From Papaver somniferum (Eukaryota > Streptophyta > Magnoliopsida > Ranunculales > Papaveraceae), in contig NC_039364.1 in NCBI RefSeq assembly GCF_003573695.1, positions 71,072,256 through 71,136,255 of the forward strand: 64,000 nt of DNA, given 5' to 3'. This document shows, piece by piece, positions 1 to 11,430 of the stretch (positions are counted from its first letter, which is position 1; each line of letters begins with the position of its first letter). Under the pieces are notes generated by a model, which did not search any database, was not told the DNA's origin, and saw only the letters and a program-made list of their open reading frames with translations. The translations under genes and the position numbers were made by a program.

Positions 1-259
1 TAAATAGACTTTTGAGTGATAGATAAGTTCAAGTCTCTACATACCTTTTAGTCGATGAAGATCCACCGGTTCCTTGAGTAGTCCTTCGTCTTGTATGATG
101 ATTGCCATGGAGTTCTTGAGCTCAACTACACTTTCTATCCTAGTCCGAGACCTTGGTTATAGTAGAATAGAAATCAAGACTTATAGTTTTGATCACTAAC
201 ATTGACAAACATGCTTGAGATAGCAACGCATGCGAGTTCGACTGAGCAATGCTCTAACA
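1..259 (-). repeat. E1 3' LTR, partial
   Basis: This matches 31547-31805 without indels and ends at the LTR terminus GCTCTAACA (plus-strand view). The rest of this LTR lies outside the window. The 4-5% difference from its partner suggests an old insertion, older than the elements nested in E1. Confidence 0.88.
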
Positions 260-277
260 ATCTCCCCCTTTGTCAAG
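260..277 (-). promoter_or_regulatory. E1 polypurine tract (second-strand primer)
   Basis: The minus strand reads a purine run, AAAGGGGGAGAT, directly against the TGTTAGAGC LTR start. This is the expected position and composition for priming plus-strand DNA synthesis in an LTR retrotransposon. Similar purine runs recur at 571-581, 671-686 and 911-921. Confidence 0.8.
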
Positions 278-1786
278 TTCAGTGACAAAACTATTAATAC
301 ATATGGAATACAAAAAATAAATAAATTAACTTTTGTATCTCCTATTCCATACGCCTAATCATCAACATTACTTGAAATCTTCGTCACTTCCAAGTACTCT
401 AATGATCCCAAAGGTTGTAAGTTCATCATCATCGTTGTTGAAAATCCATAGCTATAACAACGAGAAAACAAGAGTTCTCAATCATTGTTATGCAGTGTCA
501 TAGTATCATTATACAACGTCAAAGTTCAATTGTATCACAACTTCAACAACAATACTATGATGATATGTATCACTCCCCCTTAGTCAATACTCCATCTGAC
601 ATGGAAACCACTCCCGCTTACATAATTATCCGAAAACCATATGTATTTGTAGTGTGAACTACATATTAATTCTCCCCCTTTTTGTCAATAAAATTGGCAA
701 AGGTACAAGAACGGGATCCTAATGAAATTTCCGAAAGAGACATTTCTTGACCAAAATAAAGCAAAAATATATCATCTTATTTAGATGCAATCATAAATCC
801 GAAGCTAAATGCATTCATCAAGGAGTTTGTAAATATACAAGATAACCCCTATAATATTCCACAACCGCATTCCCCATAAAGATTTAGCAATTAAGCACAA
901 GTTCAATTAAGAATCTCCCCCATAAAATGTCATTCCCGAAAGAACAACAAGAGCGACCTTAATTTCGAAAGAAAAGAAGGTTTTCTTTGGACATAAAAAA
1001 TCACATACAAGTATGAATTTGAATCCAAAAATATTCAACTAAACTAACCACAAGAGAACCCATGATTAATTTAATCGAGAAATGCTCAACATAAGTGAAC
1101 TTATGGAGACTTAAAAATATACAATTAGATTAATCACAAGAGAACCCATAATTAATCTAATCTAAATACACAACCAAACTAATCACAAAAGTAATCAATT
1201 TAATTGGTCATGCTCAACATAAGAAAACTTACGGAGCACCAACTAAATAACCAAACTAGATGATTAATTTAGTTGAATATGCTCGACATAGAGTACCTCA
1301 CGGAACAACAACATAGCTAATCATAAAAATAATCAACTTGGTCGTTCAATGCTCAACATAAGACACTTTATGGAGCCTCACAGTAATACATAAAATATGG
1401 ATCACGGAAGATCAATAATGCGGAACAAACAAGGATTCATTCTATTTTTCATCACTATTCGCATAACGACATTCAATAGACATAATCCTTGCAAACAAAA
1501 GATTTTAACATATCTTCCATCAATAATTGAAATAATAGGCTTAGCTTTTGTATTTCTCAAAAGTCTATTCATTCTTTTGTCAATACATGCATATCGACAT
1601 ACGAAAGACTTTACTTTTGACAAGGTATGGGACAATCATAGTTCACGGATGTAAACACACATATCCCATAACAAATTTGCAATATATAAAACCATAAAGA
1701 TTAATACTGCAAAAATCATCTTCCAAACAAATTTAGAGTTTAAACCGATAAATCTAAAAACAAGAAGATGAAAACGTTTGACATAG
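278..1786 (-). other. E1 3' internal region, non-coding
   Basis: AT-rich sequence between the E1 polypurine tract and the inserted Athila-like element. I see no conserved domain on either strand. It contains three further polypurine-like runs on the minus strand (571-581, 671-686, 911-921) and a degenerate tandem repeat (about 1035-1390). Repeated polypurine tracts upstream of the 3' LTR are a known Sirevirus trait. Bases 1162-1786 recur almost unchanged at 9081-9704 (see the rearrangement finding). The 77-85 codon frames at 1397-1654 are open on both strands and look fortuitous. Confidence 0.6.
1035..1390. repeat. Degenerate tandem repeat of about 80 bases in E1 3' region
   Basis: Successive units share an ATTAAT-rich start with AATCACAAGAGAACCCAT or shorter derivatives, followed by ATGCTCAACATAAG and then an ACTTAYGGAG-type end. 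Four to five units can be followed by eye, with growing divergence to the right. The function is unknown. Confidence 0.6.
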
Positions 1787-3413
1787 TGATAGACACATTT
1801 TTGTGTCTAATTTGTCTCGATTCTATATATTGATAGTTCTCATTTTTGTACTTATTATGGTGTTTTATGTGTGTGTAGGTACTTTTGGCCAATAAATATT
1901 TTTGGGAAAAATCGGCTCGAAAAGTTGTCTAAAGCACCCGGAGGAATTGTTATTTGGCATCCACAGTTTGGATAAGGGCACCCCCAGGACACCCCCAAGG
2001 CAACTGCTATTCGCACCCCCATTCCGGATAGGGGCACCCATTCTTCTTCACAGTTTGAACTTTTTTTGGCGGGAAGTTTGCATAGTCGAACTGCATATTT
2101 ATCTGAACGAAGTTGGACGAGTTTTTAATGGATTTTTGTCACGGGTTTGAGTGGTTTGGTCCTGTTAGTACCAACCAAGCTTGGTAAGATCTTTGGTTTA
2201 CACAAAATAAGAAACCTCCACGTGATTATGCTAAAATAGGGAAGAGTTTTCTTCTCGGGATTATTTTTGTTACGTGAAGATTCTCGGAGATTTTCAAGGG
2301 ATTGGTTTGTGATCATCCTGTGCGACAAGATAGGAGTGTTAACAAGTTTATATTTGAAGAAAAAGGAAAGTTTCGATAAAAGAGAGAAGGTTGAAATTTC
2401 GTCGGAATTCTGTGATGATTTGGAAGTTATGTGAGACACAGGATAGGGACAACTACCGCAGGATTGGACTACATATCTTCTAGTGAGTTTGGATAGTTCA
2501 GCAGAGACGCGTGAAGAAAGTTTCATAAGGAAATTATTGTCGTGACTTCCACGGAAAGAAAAGGAGAGATTTAATCGGGTTTTAGAGGGTTTGGAGGTGT
2601 ATAAAAGGTGTGCTCGAGTCCCAGAGAGGGGTATTGAATTTTAGAAGAAGTTAGGGGAAGTTTAGAACACCACAGAGTCGAGAAATTGAAGTTGCAGGAA
2701 GTCGAGTTCTGCTGCTGCTGCTGAAGAACACGAAGAACATAAGACCCATCAGAACAGTCTTTTATTTTACAGTAGAGATTTTCTATTATTCCTTGTAACA
2801 GTCTTATTGCAACAATTCTCTGTAACAGTCCGTTTGTAACGTCTACACAGCGTTGCAAACTGCCTGCTTTATTAGTTTTCTCTTGTTTTTCACCTATTGG
2901 AGCTATAAACACCTATTTTGAGCACGTGAATAATATGAGGAGCTAAACCCCTTAGCTGAGGCGACGTAGGAAGCTATTTTTCCAACAATTATGTGGTAAC
3001 GATTATTCAGTTAATTTCTGCAATTCTTTTTATGATTATTTGCATTGAATCAAAATTGAAATAATGATTTTCATTGACTTGTTGTGTTTTAACTTGATGG
3101 TGCATGCTTAGCTCAGGGCTCTTGATGTTCCATGCTTGAGATTAACAACTAGTGTTTTGAAAATCTACCATTAGCAATAGTTTAGAATCACAATTTCTTT
3201 TGGAGCTATATTGTCTAGAATTGGATGATAATTATTAATATTGAATCACATGAAAAATTGGAAAATAGTGGAATCCTGAGTCTCAGTAATTTTAAAATCT
3301 TGATACAACCTTCTTTGAGTTTCTAGTTTTATTTGAGTCTAAAACGAATCTTCACAAGTTCGAATTGAACGAATCTTTCTTACCACTTTACAACAACTTT
3401 CAAAATCACATCA
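1787..3413 (+). repeat. Athila-like 5' LTR (1627 bases)
   Basis: It starts TGATAG, ends ATCA, and is bounded by CATAG on the left and a primer-binding site on the right. A TATA box lies at 2600-2607 and a short CTG run at about 2709-2723. The first 526 bases differ from the LTR start at 8555 by roughly 18-20 changes, whereas 1787-2970 is nearly identical to 9705-10880. Confidence 0.9.
2600..2607 (+). promoter_or_regulatory. TATA box of Athila-like LTR
   Basis: TATAAAAG in the sense orientation within the LTR, followed by GC-richer sequence. It is the likely core promoter defining the U3/R border some 25-35 bases downstream. The same motif is present in the second full LTR copy near 10516. 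Confidence 0.6.
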
Positions 3414-3418
3414 ATATT

Positions 3419-3437
3419 TGGCGCCGTCGACGGGGAC
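3419..3437 (+). promoter_or_regulatory. Primer-binding site, tRNA-Asp type
   Basis: TGGCGCCGTCGACGGGGAC begins five bases after the 5' LTR end. Plant Athila and related Gypsy elements use a TGGCGCCGTTGCCGGGGA-type site complementary to tRNA-Asp. This copy has drifted slightly in the middle. Confidence 0.8.
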
Positions 3438-3919
3438 TTGTATTTAGGTTTAGGTTTTAGGTTTTATATTTTTATTTTTATTATCTTTTTAGATTTTTTT
3501 TGTTCTATTTTACGTCTTTGATATTTTTGTTTTTGTTGTGCAGGATTGACTCGAAGCTAAAAGTGGAAAGTTGAACTTGCCAAAAAAACAGGGGAAACCA
3601 GAGATATTATTTTTGTACTTTTATTACTTTCTTTATTTCCTTTTTGGACTAGTAATTTTCTTTTATTTGTTTGTGTTTATTTTTAGTATTTTATTTATTA
3701 TAAAAAAAACACACTGCACACACCAATTGCATTTTCGTCCGGCACCGAGTTTAGGAAAACAAGTGGTTTAGTACGGTGAACCCTCTGGGCGTTATCATCC
3801 GAAAAACCACAAACCTCAGCCTCGTACCTTTGGGTATATTTTGCTGTGGTAACCCAAGCTTACCTAAATTAGTGAGCCCAGCATTTGCATGTGCACATAT
3901 TTTTGTTGAATTCTTGTGT

Positions 3920-5407
3920 ATGCCTGAACGAAAAAGAGACGCTCTAGGACGGTTTATGCGTGAAAACCTAGAAGTGATATTTTAGGAAACAAGAATATTG
4001 ATTACCTTAATCTAGAGACCTCTGATTTTGGAAAGTCTAGTTTTGAACATCCATCTTTTACTGAGGAGAGAATCCCTATAACTCAGGTAGAGCCAGAAAT
4101 GGCAACTTTGAAAACTTTGTTGAATCCGACTAGGACTACTCGTCCCTCGTGTATCAGGTTAGCTGACACGGAAGCAAATTATGAACTTAAACCTGGGATG
4201 TTACAGATGCTCCCAATCTTTTTAGGGAAATAAAATGAGAACCCCTATTTCCATGTTAGGGACTTTGAGGAAATTTGTAGTACCCTAAAAATTAGAAACC
4301 TAGATGATGATGCTTTGAAAGATAAAGCCAAATCGTGGCTATATAGTTTGGCTTCTGGGTCCATTGAAACATATGAACAACTTACATCTGCCTTTTTGAA
4401 CAAAATTTTCCCTAGGCACAAAACATCATCTATTAGGACGTAAATCTGCATATTTTCTCAACAGGAGGGAGAATCTTTGTATAGGTATTTGGAAAGGTTC
4501 AATGATCTATTAGCCCAATGTCCTCATCATGGTTTAGAAAAGGTTAGGTTAGTTCAGATCCTTTATGAGGGTTTATATTATCCCACTACAACCACAGTAG
4601 AATCTATGTGTACATGGTGGGTTTGAAAACCAAACAGTTGATGATGCGATGACATATTTGAGTGAAATCGCTGAAAAGACCCAACAATGGGAAAATAGTA
4701 GGGAACCCAAGAAAACAATTCTTCTAGGAAGAGGAAACGTTAATAGGCTAGAAGGAGGCTTTGAATCAGATGCCAAAATTGCAGCAATAGCTAAAAGGTT
4801 AAAAGCTTTAGAATTGGGTCACACTAGTGGAAGAGTGGAGCCTTTTTGGGAAGGCCAGAATAATGAAGAGCAAGCCAATGCTCTGTATAATAACACTAGA
4901 TTCGACAACCGTTAGAAATTTGACCCATATTCAGAAACCTATAATCCTGGTTGGAAAAACCATCTGAACCTTTCGTGGTCTAAGGGCCAGAGTCAAGGTC
5001 AGCTTAGTAATTCGAATATTCCCCCAGGTTTTGGTTATAATAAGAACTCTCCAGGTCAAGCTCAGTTTCAGAACCCTCTAGAGAATAAAATGACTAGCTT
5101 AGAGGAATCTCTTAGTATATTAAGAAAGAGCCTGGATATGTTAGCACAGAGCCAAGAAATGTTAGTAAAGATCCAAGTTAGTTTTGAACAGGAAATCAAG
5201 CAGAACTTTCAAACTAATGCTCAGACTCTTGCTAAGTTAGAACTTCAAATAGGTCAAATAGCTAAGACTTTAAGTGAAAGAGATAACGGAAGGTTCCCTA
5301 ATCAGACTAATCCCAATCCTAGAGGAGTTCATGAAGTAGGTGCAAAACCATCACAACAGTTGAATTCAATTAGAACCCTTAGGAGTGGTAGAGTAGTAGA
5401 CAATTAG
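3920..5407 (+). pseudogene. Athila-like gag, broken
   Basis: This is the structural capsid protein of the element. Reading starts at MPERKRDALG (3920) but meets a stop at 3985. The recognisable capsid core lies at about 4100-4620, with the Athila-type stretch ELKPGMLQMLPIFLG, then NPYFHVRDFEEIC, an AKSWLYSL block and GESLYRYLERFNDLLAQCPHH, as in the Retrotrans_gag family. Stops interrupt it near 4232 and 4441, and the frame changes near 4620. From 4649 to 5407 it continues as the gag C-terminal part, with a glutamine-rich linker and a leucine-rich, probably coiled-coil segment (5090-5290). No CCHC zinc knuckle is visible. At least three disabling changes mean no functional gag can be made. 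Confidence 0.8.
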
Positions 5408-5413
5408 GTAACC

Positions 5414-6135
5414 ATGCCCGATAGTGAGCATACTGTAGTACACCCCTCAGGACCAACCATAGCTGAGGAGACTGATAAAGTTTCTGATGATGCCAATTCG
5501 GCTCCTGAGAGGCCCTATTTTATACCTAGAGCCCCATTTCCAGAGCTATTAGTATCAACAAAGAGTGAATCCAACTTTAATGACATAATGGAGGTTTTTA
5601 AGAAAGTTACCATAAACCTTCCGTTATTAGAAGCAATTAGGCAACTGCCGGCTTATGCCAAGTTCCTTAAGGATATGTGTACGCGAAAGCGAAAGCTTAG
5701 TGTCCCTAAAAAAGCGTTTTTAGCTAGTCATGTAAGTTCGATCATTCAGAACCCCACAAATCCTAAGTATAAAGACCCAGGTGCCCCTACCATTGCTTGC
5801 ACGATAGGAAAACACAGGGTAGAAAAAGCTTTACTTGACTTAGGAGCCAGTGTGAACTTACTCCCATACCATGTGTACTTAAAGCTAGCGCTCGGTGAAT
5901 TGAAACCTACCAAGATAACACTTCAATTAGATGATAGGTCCATTAAAATTCCTCGTGGTGTGATACAAGATGTTCTTATCGAGGTAGACAAGTTTATTAT
6001 CCTGTAGATTTCGTGGTCTTAGATTTCCAACCTGTCCCCGACCCAGAGAACCAGATACCTGTGATTTTAGGTCGCCCATTTTAGCTGCGTCTAATGCGAT
6101 CATAAACTGTCTAAATGGTATCATGAATCTATCTT
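5414..6135 (+). pseudogene. Athila-like aspartic protease, broken
   Basis: It continues the polyprotein after gag and would cut it into mature proteins. A lysine-rich lead-in (KRKLSVPKKAFLA) is followed by the core ALLDLGASVNLLPYHVY at about 5836-5875. The active-site triad in this lineage reads DLGAS rather than DTGS, which is normal for Athila proteases. The downstream LQLDDRSIKIPRGV and the flap region are present. The distal ILGRPF block sits in another frame at 6063-6082, after a stop at 6007, so the protease is split by a frameshift. Neighbouring sequence confirms the gag-protease order. Confidence 0.8.
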
Positions 6136-6155
6136 TTGGTAATATGACTATTTAA

Positions 6156-6890
6156 ATGAATATTTTTAATGTCAATAAGCTACCTTCTGAGCTAGATGAC
6201 ACGTGCATTAAAGAGGTGAACATGATAGGAATTTTAATTCAGGAGTCATTACCAAACAACGTGTTGGAAGATCCATTAGAGAGTTGTCTAGCCCATTTTA
6301 GCATGGATTTCGACAATGATATCAACATTGAACAAGTAAATGCTCTGTTGGATTCTATTCCAATGTTAGACGTTGATAGATGGAAAGATAGGTTCGAACC
6401 ATTAGCTTCTGAATCTAACTTAAGCCCTTATTTTAAAGAGCCTCCTAAGTTGGACCCTAAATATGCATTTTTAGGCCCCCTGAGACTTTTCCTGTGAATA
6501 TAACTTCCGATCAGGAGAGTAGGCCAGAGATCGTGCTTCAAGACAGTAGGGAAACTTTAAGGTTGACCATAGAGGATATGAAACATATAAATCCAACAAT
6601 TTGTATGCCTCAAATGCATTTAGAGGATGAACCACCTGATTACAACTTAAAGAAAGCAATTGAACTTTTTCAGGACCATGATGGTCTAGAAATTAGGAAA
6701 TTTGTGACTAGTCTGTCTAGATACACCAAAAATTCTAAGTTTGGGGGTAGTGATCGTCATGTTTCCCCAGTAGAAGTCCCTAACCTGGGCCTAGTGTTCC
6801 TGAAGTATTACCTGAGTCTCTTCCGACTCCACAACCTGATCCTCCTGATATTGTCTGGGAGGAAATTCAGGAATTAGAAACCCATAGTTC
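6156..6890 (+). pseudogene. Athila-like polyprotein remnant between protease and missing RT
   Basis: Two overlapping frames (6156-6497 and 6494-6877) join by a frameshift near 6490. The first carries acidic sequence and ends in the motif PPKLDPKYAFLGP, a linker that in Athila elements normally leads into the reverse transcriptase. The second frame is unfamiliar and shows no RT motifs. The polyprotein therefore stops being recognisable exactly where RT should begin. This fits an old internal deletion or a non-autonomous lineage rather than random decay. Confidence 0.65.
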
Positions 6891-7293
6891 AGAATAATCT
6901 ATTTTTCAAGACACTCATATGAAGCCCAAGTGGGCACCACAGAAAAATCCAGTTGTCTTGCAGGAAACATTGGATGAGGATGTGCTTTATCTGTTCATTT
7001 TTCTGATTTGGTGCAGTTGTCTCATAATGGTGACAATTTTATTTGATTTTGTTGACCCACAACTGTTTCGACTATTGATATATGATTTGAAAAGGTAATT
7101 AGCCATTTGTGGTATTTAACGTCTGGCTGAAGACTTTAAACTTATCACTTCTTGGGAGGTAAACCAACATCCATGCGACACCGTAATATCATTCCTTATC
7201 TCTTTTGCTTTAAATGGTAACAGTTTCTCCTTGTTCATGCTTTTAATTTCATCTTTAGAACATTGAGGACAATGTTAGATTTAAGTTTGGGGG

Positions 7294-7771
7294 TATGGGA
7301 GAAACTTTTTAGTTGCATTGTTAAACTCCAGAGCCTAGAAATTTATGCTTATTAAGGATGACACTAACCAATCTAAGTGGATGGAAGCATCTTGGTTGTA
7401 GGAGTTGAGGAACCAATCGGATTAGATGGAAACATCTAAAGAGTCTATTCATAAAAGCACAGAGCTCAGGTGTTAGAAAAAAAACATGGTAGTTTCGCCA
7501 TATCTCGTTGAATCCTTTTCACTTCTGTTTTTTATGGGAGAAACTTTTTAGTTGCATTGTTAAACTCCAGAGCCTAGAAATTTATGCTTATTAAGGATGG
7601 CACAAACCAATCTAAGTGGATGGAAGCATCTTGGTTGTAGGAGTTGAGGAACCAATCTGATTAGATGGAAACATCTAAAGAGTCTATTCATAAAAGCACA
7701 TAGCTTAGGTGTTAGAAAAAAAACATGGTAGTTTCGCCATATCTCATTGAATCCTTTTCACTTCTGTTTTT
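7294..7771 (+). repeat. 239-base tandem duplication
   Basis: Units 7294-7532 and 7533-7771 both begin TATGGGAGAAACTTTTTAG and end in a CACTTCTGTTTTTTA-type run. They differ at only a handful of positions. The first unit is preceded by a GTTTGGGGG purine run resembling the real polypurine tract; the second is not. Confidence 0.9.
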
Positions 7772-8537
7772 TATTTTGTTTTCTTTAAAATATGTTTCTC
7801 TAAGTGATTAGGTGGGGCCCACGATTCAAGTTGTTACCACTGCTATGGCGACACAGAGTGATTGAGATATTAAAAAAAAAAAATTGAGACCAGACCACCA
7901 GACCAACCGGAATAAATTCAATAAAGTCGACCACTAGTACCCTTGTATATGCCAGCTGAGTTGACCTAGAGTTAGGATTATCGACCACTGGTTCCCTTGT
8001 ATATGCCAGTAGGGTTGATATTAGTCAGACCAGAATCTCAGTCCATTAGGATAGGTTCATTTCGGCAGTGGCCTTCAGACATATATGAGAAACACCATTC
8101 ACCTAGTCAACATCAAAACCATTAATGTTTTTCTCTATATCCATCTCTTAATCTATCCATGTGATTGGTTGACTCCGGTTATGATGTCCAGAAACTATCT
8201 GAGTAGAACTCTGTCACTTATATATGAATTTTAGTATGCTTGAGTGCAAACTCGTGTACAATAATTGGAATTTCGCATCATGGTACTTCCTCCTGTAGTC
8301 ATTAAGTATGCCAACCAAGGAGATTCTTTAGTGCCTTCCAAGGTTCTGCGTAAATAGCTAGGGTCTGGAGTAAAGGTTTTGTGGGTATATCTCTTGTAAG
8401 CCCTCCCGAGACTATAACACGGCCACTAGGGACACCTAGGGGTTTAAAGGATTATTGCATACGCTAAATGCAATCGACGATGCCTGCGACAGTGAGTTAG
8501 GATTTTATTTTTATTTTTGCTCAAGGACTAGCAAATA

Positions 8538-8554
8538 ATAAGTTTGGGGGTATT
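8538..8554 (+). promoter_or_regulatory. Polypurine tract of Athila-like element
   Basis: ATAAGTTTGGGGGTATT directly abuts the TGATAG LTR start at 8555. This is the expected primer site for plus-strand synthesis. Confidence 0.75.
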
Positions 8555-9080
8555 TGATAGACACATTTTTGTCTCTAATTTGTCTCGATTCTATATATTG
8601 ATAGTTCTCATTTTTGTACTTATTATGATGTTTTATGTGTATAAGTACTTTTGGCCAATAAATATTTTTGGAAAAAATCGGCTCGAAAAGTTGTCTAAAG
8701 CACCCGAAGGAATTGTTATTTGGCATCCACAGTTTGGATAAGGGCACCCCCAGGACACCCCCAAGGTAGCTGCTATTCGCACCCCCACTCTGGATAGGGG
8801 CACCCCTTCTTCTTCACAGTTTGAACTTTGTTTTGGCGGGAAGTTTGCAGAGTCGAACTGCATATTTATCTGAACGAAGTTGGACGAGTTTTTAATGGAT
8901 TTTTGTCATGGGTTTGAGTGGTTTGGGCCTGTTAGTACCAACCAAGCTTGGTAAGATCTTTGGTTTACACAAAAGAAGAAACCTCCACGTGATTACGCTA
9001 AAAAGGGAAGAGTTTTCTTCTCGGGATTATTTTTGTTACGTGAAGATTCTCAGAGATTTTCAAGGGATTGGTTTGTGATC
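8555..9080 (+). repeat. Athila-like 3' LTR, first 526 bases only
   Basis: It matches 1787-2314 with roughly 18-20 differences, then stops abruptly after GTTTGTGATC and continues as a copy of position 1163 onward. It is the true 3' LTR start, because it follows the polypurine tract. The break shares only the three bases ATC with the joined sequence. Confidence 0.88.
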
Positions 9081-9704
9081 TAAATACACAACCAAACTAA
9101 TCACAAAAGTAATCAATTTAATTGGTCATGCTCAACATAAGAAAACTTACGGAGCACCAACTAAATAACCAAACTAGATGATTAATTTAGTTGAATATGC
9201 TCGACATAGAGTACCTCACGGAACAACAACATAGCTAATCATAAAAATAATCAACTTGGTCGTTCAATGCTCAACATAAGACACTTTATGGAGCCTCACA
9301 GTAATACATAAAATATGGATCACGGAAGATCAATAATGCGGAACAAACAAGGATTCATTCTATTTTTCATCACTATTCGCATAACGACATTCAATAGACA
9401 TAATCCTTGCAAACAAAAGATTTTAACATATCTTCCATCAATAATTGAAATAATAGGCTTAGCTTTTGTATTTCTCAAAAGTCTATTCATTCTTTTGTCA
9501 ATACATGCATATCGACATACGAAAGACTTTACTTTTGACAAGGTATGGGACAATCATAGTTCACGGATGTAAACACACATATCCCATAACAAATTTGCAA
9601 TATATAAAACCATAAAGATTAATACTGCAAAAATCATCTTCCAAACAAATTTAGAGTTTAAACCGATAAATCTAAAAACAAGAAGATGAAAACGTTTGAC
9701 ATAG
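9081..9704 (+). repeat. Duplicated copy of left flank 1162-1786
   Basis: Near-identical to 1162-1786, including the CATAG target site at its end. It is E1 internal sequence, not Athila sequence, lying between a partial and a complete Athila LTR. A simple insertion cannot produce this order. Confidence 0.9.
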
Positions 9705-11330
9705 TGATAGACACATTTTTGTGTCTAATTTGTCTCGATTCTATATATTGATAGTTCTCATTTTTGTACTTATTATGGTGTTTTATGTGTGTAGGTACTT
9801 TTGGCCAATAAATATTTTTGGGAAAAATCGGCTCGAAAAGTTGTCTAAAGCACCCGGAGGAATTGTTATTTGGCATCCACAGTTTGGATAAGGGCACCCC
9901 CAGGACACCCCCAAGGCAACTGCTATTCGCACCCCCATTCCGGATAGGGGCACCCATTCTTCTTCACAGTTTGAACTTTTTTTGGCGGGAAGTTTGCATA
10001 GTCGAACTGCATATTTATCTGAACGAAGTTGGACGAGTTTTTAATGGATTTTTGTCACGGGTTTGAGTGGTTTGGTCCTGTTAGTACCAACCAAGCTTGG
10101 TAAGATCTTTGGTTTACACAAAATAAGAAACCTCCACGTGATTATGCTAAAATAGGGAAGAGTTTTCTTCTCGGGATTATTTTTGTTACGTGAAGATTCT
10201 CGGAGATTTTCAAGGGATTGGTTTGTGATCATCCTGTGCGACAAGATAGGAGTGTTAACAAGTTTATATTTGAAGAAAAAGGAAAGTTTCGATAAAAGAG
10301 AGAAGGTTGAAATTTCGTCGGAATTCTGTGATGATTTGGAAGTTATGTGAGACACAGGATAGGGACAACTACCGCAGGATTGGACTACATATCTTCTAGT
10401 GAGTTTGGATAGTTCAGCAGAGACGCGTGAAGAAAGTTTCATAAGGAAATTATTGTCGTGACTTCCACGGAAAGAAAAGGAGAGATTTAATCGGGTTTTA
10501 GAGGGTTTGGAGGTGTATAAAAGGTGTGCTCGAGTCCCAGAGAGGGGTATTGAATTTTAGAAGAAGTTAGGGGAAGTTTAGAACACCACAGAGTCGAGAA
10601 ATTGAAGTTGCAGGAAGTCGAGTTCTGCTGCTGCTGCTGAAGAACACGAAGAACATAAGACCCATCAGAACAGTCTTTTATTTTACAGTAGAGATTTTCT
10701 ATTATTCCTTGTAACAGTCTTATTGCAACAATTCTCTGTAACAGTCCGTTTGTAACGTCTACACAGCGTTGCAAACTGCCTGCTTTATTAGTTTTCTCTT
10801 GTTTTTCACCTATTGGAGCTATAAACACCTATTTTGAGCACGTGAATAATATGAGGAGCTAAACCCCTTAGCTGAGGCGACGTAGGAAGCCATTTTTCCA
10901 ACAATTATGTGGTAACGATTATTCAGTCAATTTCTGTTATTCTTTTTATGATTATTTGCATTGAATCAAAATTGAAATAATGATTTTCATAGACTTGTTG
11001 TGTTTTCACCTGATGGTGCATGGTTAGCTTAGGGCTCTTGATGTTCCATGCTTGAGATTAACAACTAGTGTTTTGAAAATCTACCATTGGCAATATTTTA
11101 GAATCAAAATTTCTTTTGGAGCTATATTGTCTAGAATTCCATGACAATTATTAATATTGAATCACATGAAAAATTGGAAAATAGTGGAATCCCGAGTCTC
11201 AGTACTTTTAAAATCTTGATACAACCTTCTTTGAGTTTTCTAGTTTTATTTGAGTCTAAAACGAATCTTCACAAGTTCGAATTGAACGAATCTTTCTTAC
11301 CACTTTACAACAACTTTCAAAATCACATCA
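9705..11330 (+). repeat. Second complete Athila-like LTR copy (hybrid)
   Basis: Bases 9705 to about 10880 match the 5' LTR almost perfectly (one 2-base indel near 9790). From about 10890 to 11330 several differences appear, for example GCCATTTTT for GCTATTTTT and TTTCTGTTATTC for TTTCTGCAATTC. It ends at CACATCA followed by the target-site copy CATAG. It therefore begins as a copy of the 5' LTR and ends as the original 3' LTR. Confidence 0.85.
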
Positions 11331-11430
11331 CATAGCTATGTGTAATCATAATAATGGCTATTCCAAACTCTAGTTATTCTTCTAACAAAAACAAGAAAAT
11401 AGAAGATTTACTAGGCAATAAGATCATCTT

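Larger units (their letters stand above)
6891..8554 (+). other. Athila-like 3' internal non-coding region
   Basis: No ORF of note and no RT, integrase or envelope-like motif on either strand. It holds a polypurine-like stretch AAGTTTGGGGGTATGGGAG at about 7283-7301, a 239-base tandem duplication (7294-7771) and, at the end, the polypurine tract before the 3' LTR (8538-8554). In Athila elements the stretch after pol is long and non-coding, so the layout is ordinary except that pol itself is missing. Confidence 0.65.
1787..11330 (+). mobile_element. Athila-like Ty3/Gypsy element, gag-protease only, rearranged 3' end
   Basis: LTRs run from TGATAGACAC to CACATCA. The 5-base duplication CATAG lies directly before the left LTR (1782-1786) and directly after the last LTR (11331-11335), so the outer ends are genuine insertion ends. 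A tRNA-Asp-like primer-binding site follows the 5' LTR, and a purine tract precedes the 3' LTR start at 8555. The internal region encodes a broken Athila-type gag-protease but no RT, RNase H or integrase, so the element needed another element's enzymes. The 3' LTR is interrupted after about 526 bases by a copy of the left flank plus a second, complete LTR. It is inserted in the internal region of E1. Confidence 0.88.

Noticed and set aside
1397..1654. ORFs of 85 (plus) and 77 (minus) codons, also at 9315-9572
   Set aside because: Open on both strands in AT-rich E1 3' sequence; the second occurrence is only the copied flank, so repetition is not evidence of selection.
2125..2912. Minus-strand ORFs of 133 and 113 codons in the Athila-like LTR, repeated at 10041-10828
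   Set aside because: Antisense to the LTR, with no domain; repeated only because the LTR is repeated.
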